The notes under the pieces were generated by a model, which did not search any database, had not been told where the DNA came from, and saw only the letters and a program-made list of their open reading frames with translations. Positions 63,205-64,000 of a stretch of DNA of 64,000 bases are shown piece after piece. The stretch comes from CALJFL01 sp964590005 (lineage in GTDB: Bacteria; Pseudomonadota; Gammaproteobacteria; Pseudomonadales; Halieaceae). Positions within the stretch are counted from its first letter, which is position 1; every line of letters starts with the position of its first letter. A program made the translations under genes and the position numbers. The stretch lies in NCBI GenBank assembly GCA_964590005.1, contig CAZPVJ010000002.1, positions 1 to 64,000 on the forward strand. Direction: 5' to 3'.

Positions 63205-63891
63205 ATGAATATCAGGGCGATTCCACTGCTGGCCGCGGTGGTGCCGTTCTGCGCAGTGCACCTAACCTACCTGGTTGCTGCCAGCACCGGCGCGGTGGAC
63301 TGGTGCATTCCCTACATTGATAGCTGTACCTCGATAAGTGCTACCGGGCGTGAACCGCCTGCCAGTTATATCTTCCGTGCCACCATGTTGCCGTCAGCTG
63401 TGTTCATGGCAGTTTACTGGTGGTTTAACCTGACCTGGCTCGACAGTGAGCGAGCGCGTGCCGAATTACCGCGAGGGCTATTGGGTCCCTGGATGATGGC
63501 CCTTGGACTGTTGGCCTGTATTGGTTTGGTGCTGTATGTGACGGTGCTGGGCGAAGCCGGTGATCTGTGGCGACGACAACGGCGCATAGGCACAGTACTG
63601 TTTTTCTCTTTTACGTTTATCGCCCAATTGTTACTGGTCGCACAGTTACGGCAGCTGAGCCGGACTCTGCCGCGACTCCAGGCCATCGCGCACCTGATGC
63701 TGGCCATCTGTATTTTGCTGCTGGCACTGGGCCTGTTAACGGTGGCTTTAGACGCCTGGGATGAGCAGTGGTATGAGTCGATCGAAGACGCTTTCGAGTG
63801 GGCCCTGTCCCTGCTCCTGCAAAGCAATTTCCTGCTGGGTTACTTTCTCTGGCGGCGTGCTGGATGGGGTCTGGTGGTCAGTAGGCCTTGA
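63205..63891 (+). CDS. Frag1/DRAM/Sfk1-like membrane protein
   Basis: 228 residues from the ATG at 63205; the frame reaches back to 63100 but that part overlaps leuA. Six predicted helices; CIPYIDSCTSIS and PPASYIFRATMLPSA near the start are characteristic of the FRAG1/DRAM/Sfk1 family. Function in bacteria unknown. Confidence 0.78.
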   Translation: MNIRAIPLLAAVVPFCAVHLTYLVAASTGAVDWCIPYIDSCTSISATGREPPASYIFRATMLPSAVFMAVYWWFNLTWLDSERARAELPRGLLGPWMMALGLLACIGLVLYVTVLGEAGDLWRRQRRIGTVLFFSFTFIAQLLLVAQLRQLSRTLPRLQAIAHLMLAICILLLALGLLTVALDAWDEQWYESIEDAFEWALSLLLQSNFLLGYFLWRRAGWGLVVSRP

Positions 63892-64000
63892 TACGACCCA
63901 GGGCGGCCATGACCCCCGCTGTCAGGAGGGCGAGTACGATCAACAGCCACAGGCTGAAGCCAGCGCCATCTGACCCGATCAATGTGCTTGCCAGCAGTGG
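63878..64000 (-). CDS. C-terminal end of a membrane protein, truncated by the window
   Basis: Forty residues and a TGA stop (63878-63880) on the minus strand, in one open frame to the window edge: ASTLIGSDGAGF, a hydrophobic helix (LWLLIVLALLTAGVMAAL) and GRIKAY at the end. The stop overlaps the previous gene by 14 bases. Probably the last helix of a transporter; family cannot be told. Confidence 0.5.
   Translation of the reverse strand, partial: PLLASTLIGSDGAGFSLWLLIVLALLTAGVMAALGRIKAY

Noticed and set aside
1..64000. Mobile elements, CRISPR arrays, tRNA or rRNA genes
   Set aside because: No transposase/integrase motifs, no regularly spaced repeats, and no tRNA or rRNA signature was seen by eye; a tool such as tRNAscan would be the decisive check.

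Overview
The window is a gene-dense, GC-rich (roughly 57% by eye) gammaproteobacterial chromosome segment. Gene order and protein type point to a marine, non-enteric gammaproteobacterium near the Cellvibrionales/Halieaceae. That placement is inferred from gene order and protein flavour, not from a marker-gene tree. Two blocks, glyQS to aroE and cox/polA/engB/cytochrome c4/dsbA, match the order of genes that flank the replication origin in Pseudomonas, so the segment is probably origin-proximal, although dnaA is not in the window. I see no insertion sequence, integrase, tRNA, rRNA or CRISPR array.

Layout. 1-3.8 kb: the 3' part of a DUF3604 (PHP-like) protein, a tiny charged secreted protein, and a DUF3302-HlyD membrane pair. 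3.9-18.4 kb: the most distinctive region, a divergent Pil-Chp-like chemosensory cluster. It holds a degenerate NtrC-type AAA+ protein, a conserved unknown, a PilG-like receiver, a PilI-like CheW, a PilJ-like receptor, a PilK-like CheR, a ChpA-type kinase split into two genes (an Hpt protein and a very long acidic CheA-REC), another CheW and small unknowns. No CheB and no second (PilH-type) receiver are present. 18.4-25.5 kb (minus strand): a hypothetical, a secreted TonB-C-domain protein, rmuC, gmhB, glyS and glyQ.

25.6-41.5 kb: a lipid A-type acyltransferase and djlA; the minus-strand run def-fmt-rsmB-trkA-trkH; then a LysM protein, dprA, purE, tsaC, hemF and aroE on the plus strand; a gamma carbonic anhydrase, a YheV-like zinc ribbon protein, a hypothetical, and a DinF-type MATE exporter that lacks a standard start codon. 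41.6-49.5 kb: a complete cytochrome c oxidase cluster (coxB with a fused cytochrome c domain, ctaD, ctaG, ctaE, a DUF2909 protein, SURF1, a thioredoxin-fold-like protein, ctaB, SCO). The heme A synthase gene ctaA expected between the last hypothetical and ctaB is missing.

49.5-64 kb: polA; an apparent sigma-E(AlgU)-dependent small RNA at the position of Spot 42/ErsA with a full promoter and terminator; engB; cytochromes c5-like and c4; dsbA with a CGHC active site; a cysteine synthase; a Bcr/CflA exporter; an SDR; a carboxylesterase; an Lrp/AsnC regulator divergent from leuA; a membrane protein; and the C-terminus of another membrane protein running off the window.

The best leads are the split, CheB-less chemosensory system with an atypical receptor tip, the sRNA between polA and engB, and the inverted repeats in the polA upstream region.
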